Positions 61,867-64,000 of a DNA stretch of 64,000 nt are shown piece by piece. The DNA comes from Desulfobacter sp. (GTDB lineage Bacteria; Desulfobacterota; Desulfobacteria; Desulfobacterales; Desulfobacteraceae). The notes under the pieces were generated by a model. The model was given only the letters and a program-made list of their open reading frames with translations, was not told where the DNA came from and did not search any database. The stretch is taken from assembly GCA_028768525.1 (NCBI GenBank), contig CP054837.1:3468001-3532000 (forward strand). The letters are read 5' to 3'. Within the stretch, counting starts at the first letter, position 1. Every line of letters begins with the position of its first letter. The position numbers and the translations under genes were made by a program.

Positions 61867-61908
61867 GGTAGGCACGAGCGGACTTGAACCGCTGACTTCT
61901 ACCGTGTC
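61867..61908 (-). repeat. 3' fragment of tRNA-Val(GAC), probable attachment site
   Basis: The minus strand reads GACACGGTAGAAG, TCAGCGGTTCAAGTCCGC and TCGTGCCTACC: anticodon GAC, the 3' half of the anticodon stem, the T-arm and the acceptor 3' strand. The 5' half is missing: upstream sequence does not form the D-arm or acceptor. Integrases commonly recombine at such 3' tRNA halves. The terminator remains on the left, so the intact tRNA should lie at the far right end of an element that begins here. Confidence 0.72.
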
Positions 61909-62127
61909 GATCTGCTCAGGCCGTTTTAGGTTATTGTCTATTATTATACACTGGTGTCTGAAACCCTTCATAAATCGCCTTCTTAATCAACAACGTTCTA
62001 TTTTGTTATTCGTTATTGTTTTTAAGTTTTGATGATTGTGGTCACAGAATGGTCACAATTCCATAAGCATTTAAGAAGATACCACAGGCAGGGAGATATC
62101 CCTGCTTGTGGGAAAGGTTATGATACC
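61909..62127. other. left end of the integrated element, non-coding
   Basis: AT-rich, no convincing gene. It contains two copies of GGTCACA at 62040 and 62052 spaced by 12 bases, a possible binding site. The base composition drops sharply relative to the chromosome on the left. Confidence 0.4.
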
Positions 62128-64000
62128 ATGAGTGAATTTCAAAAAGAGAGGTCTGTCCCCCCAGAGGTGGCAGAAAGGATAAATCAACAAGTTCAAGACC
62201 TGATGGCTGCAGAGAGAAGGGAAAAAGAACACCAGCCAAATGAAACCTCCCCCCATCTATATCCTGTCGATCAGGGCATTCATTGCTCAGATTTTAGATC
62301 CAAGGGGGGGGATCAGGACACAACAAAATCCCCCGTTATCCGACGAGGCCATACCGTAAATGAAGGGGGGGGAACCGCAGGAGCCGGGCAACCCACAACC
62401 CAAGCTCCGACTCAAGTGATAACGATACCAGATTATCATCATCAGCCACGTGTGCCACAGCAGGTGGATGTTTATCAGAGCATCAAAGCTGCTACAAATG
62501 AACAGCGGGTTATCAACAATTACCGGTCTGAGTGCGAAAGGACTGAAAAGAATCGTATGAAGGATCACGATGAATATCAAATGCTACAATACGAAAACGA
62601 ATTAGCACGGCAAGGGCCAATCAAGATAGGTGATAATATTTCCATCCCTGTCAGCTTTCCACTGCATGTACTCCCGGAATTATTTCAGCAACTCATAGTT
62701 GAGGTCGCGAATTCTCTTAGTGCCCCTATCGAAGCGGTAGCACCATGTCTATTGGGAGCGATATTCATCGCTGTCCGTGGGAGTTCCTACGTACAAATTA
62801 AAAAGGGGTATAAGGAACTTGTGACGGAATATATAGCAGTTGCAATGGGATCTGGAACCAACAAAACTGGGATTGATGGATTCTTTCGAAACATTTTTGA
62901 AATGATAGAGGAAGCGTTGCAAGCCGCCCATGACAAAGAGGCTCCAAAATTGAAAGCTAAATTAGTGTTGCTGAAGAAGCGTAAAAAACAGATGGAAAAA
63001 GATTTTTTGAAAGAAATGGAGGACGTACCTGAAGATGAACTTGATGAATATTTAGAGATATGTGCAGGGAAGCTCGCACCTTTGGAGAAAGAAATAGCTA
63101 CAACAATAGTTTGCCCAAGGCTACTCATTGACAATCCCACCCACAAAGCACTGGCGTTATATCTGCAGGAACAAGGTGGTGTCGGTGGATTATTTGAAGA
63201 TGAACCTGCTATTTGGAAAGATAGGGTCAATGCAAGACAGGACACGATCTTTCTTAAAGGCTACAACGGAAAGTCTTATACAGATGAAACCAGTACCGGT
63301 AAATCTGTTAGAATGCCTCGGACATGTTTTACAGCGTTTTCTTTTTTTCAGACAAGAGTTGCTTTAGACTTCTTTTCAAAGCAAGGCCTTAAAGAAGATG
63401 GATTGTTGCCCAGGATATTGCCCGTAATTTTACCCAAGTTCAAAGGTGCCCAAGACCCCTACGCACCGACAGTCTCTGAAGCGCTGAATACGGCGTATGA
63501 AGATAAAATCCGGAGCATTCTAAAGTTTTCTATGCCTGAGAGATCGGCTACTGATAAAAGGAAAACACACATTTTCAATTTAACTGGAGAAGCGTTTAAC
63601 ATCTGGGCTGACTTTAAGAAAAAGACCAATATAAAAATAACGGAAAAAGATGGGGAATATAAAAACTGTATAGAAATGGCTTCAAAATTAGGTGGGCATG
63701 CTGCTCGTTTGGCTGCAGTTGTTAATCTGCTGGAGCATGATAATCCCTGGGAACAACCGATAGGTGCTTCGGCGATGAACGCAGGGGTGGCCATAGCCGA
63801 GTTCTTTGCGGAGCATGCTAAGGCCATTTTTAATAAAGAGCAGCTTGATGCCATAGGATATGCCAATAAGATTTTACATTGGCTTGAGTTGCATCCCTGT
63901 CGTAAATTTAGACCGAGAAAATGTTATCGTGACATTGGGAATAAATATACCTCTGAGCATTGCACAATCGGGCTTCAACTTTTAGCAGAGCATGGCTATT
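62128..64000 (+). CDS. DUF3987-type primase/helicase-like protein (3' end outside window)
   Basis: From ATG 62128 the frame stays open for 624 codons to the window end. A low-complexity N-terminus is followed from about residue 170 by the DUF3987 pattern: SIPVSFPLHVLPELFQQLIV, APIEAVAPCLLGAIFIAVRG, and a P-loop-like IAVAMGSGTNKTG (Lys kept, but Asn replaces the usual Gly before it). Later LVLLKKRKKQMEKDFLKEME is a coiled coil. DUF3987 proteins are typical of phage, plasmid and integrative-element replication modules. Codon use is AT-richer than the chromosome. It starts about 220 bases inside the proposed element. Confidence 0.82.
   Translation, partial: MSEFQKERSVPPEVAERINQQVQDLMAAERREKEHQPNETSPHLYPVDQGIHCSDFRSKGGDQDTTKSPVIRRGHTVNEGGGTAGAGQPTTQAPTQVITIPDYHHQPRVPQQVDVYQSIKAATNEQRVINNYRSECERTEKNRMKDHDEYQMLQYENELARQGPIKIGDNISIPVSFPLHVLPELFQQLIVEVANSLSAPIEAVAPCLLGAIFIAVRGSSYVQIKKGYKELVTEYIAVAMGSGTNKTGIDGFFRNIFEMIEEALQAAHDKEAPKLKAKLVLLKKRKKQMEKDFLKEMEDVPEDELDEYLEICAGKLAPLEKEIATTIVCPRLLIDNPTHKALALYLQEQGGVGGLFEDEPAIWKDRVNARQDTIFLKGYNGKSYTDETSTGKSVRMPRTCFTAFSFFQTRVALDFFSKQGLKEDGLLPRILPVILPKFKGAQDPYAPTVSEALNTAYEDKIRSILKFSMPERSATDKRKTHIFNLTGEAFNIWADFKKKTNIKITEKDGEYKNCIEMASKLGGHAARLAAVVNLLEHDNPWEQPIGASAMNAGVAIAEFFAEHAKAIFNKEQLDAIGYANKILHWLELHPCRKFRPRKCYRDIGNKYTSEHCTIGLQLLAEHGY

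Noticed and set aside
62787..63866. Minus-strand open frames of 152 and 135 codons in the element
   Set aside because: They oppose an uninterrupted plus-strand frame of 624 codons with DUF3987 motifs.
1..64000. CRISPR arrays and insertion sequences
   Set aside because: No regularly spaced direct repeats and no transposase gene were seen.

Overview
The window comes from a GC-rich chromosome of an anaerobe, most likely a sulfate-reducing Desulfobacterota (Desulfobacteria-like). This is inferred from the mix of families: a DUF5610-like fragment, PAS proteins with a C-terminal Cys module, a 2-hydroxyacyl-CoA dehydratase-type protein with its activase, a NapH-like polyferredoxin, electron-transfer flavoprotein genes with acyl-CoA dehydrogenases, and a TtpC-type TonB system. 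The last 2 kb are AT-richer and belong to an integrated element.

Positions 1-41,500 are dominated by corrinoid (vitamin B12-type) genes read from four cobalamin riboswitches. Locus A (+, 1450-12733): riboswitch, exported BtuF-CbiZ fusion, BtuF, BtuC, BtuD, a DUF2162-like membrane protein, an ExbB-like channel, a DUF2149 protein, an exported membrane-anchored CobN-like protein and a DUF4019 protein. Locus B (-, 31956 down to 14575): riboswitch, TonB-dependent receptor, second BtuF-CbiZ fusion, second CobN-like protein, DUF2162, ExbB, DUF2149, an exported nitrilase-family amidase, a second receptor, an exported protein, a polyferredoxin, an HgdB-like protein and its activase. Locus C (+, 32124-34803): riboswitch, small membrane protein, ABC ATPase with an extra C-terminal domain, then a deletion scar joining a radical SAM remnant to the tail of a cytoplasmic-type CobN. 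Locus D (+, 35725-41493): riboswitch and a complete DUF3450-TtpC-ExbB-ExbD-TonB-TPR energy module. Together they cover outer-membrane uptake, periplasmic binding and side-chain amide cleavage, a chelatase-like step, and inner-membrane import. The most interesting system here is the pair of exported CobN / ExbB-like / DUF2149 / DUF2162 cassettes. They resemble the HmuSTUV heme-processing set of Bacteroidota but sit under B12 riboswitches next to CbiZ, so they may be corrinoid-handling machines.

Positions 41,501-47,092 are an RNA-repair locus: rtcB, rtcA and a slipin (SPFH/band-7) gene on the minus strand, a tRNA-like RNA upstream of them behind a sigma-54 -24/-12 promoter, and the divergent activator gene rtcR.

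Positions 47,106-59,448 (- strand) hold a zinc-ribbon protein and a catabolic cluster: etfA, etfB, ftcD, hutU, a CaiB-family CoA-transferase, two unlike acyl-CoA dehydrogenases, a MarR-GNAT fusion regulator and a YjiH-like membrane protein. The mix of urocanate hydratase and formiminotransferase with CoA-ester redox enzymes suggests oxidation of imidazolepropionate (or a related side-chain acid) to urocanate. A repeated TTTATATAAA motif precedes several of these transcription units.

Positions 59,859-61,721 hold a divergent Lrp-type regulator and a Cys/Met-metabolism PLP enzyme. At 61,867-61,908 there is a 3' fragment of tRNA-Val(GAC), interpreted as an attachment site. To its right a DUF3987 primase/helicase-like gene runs off the window end.
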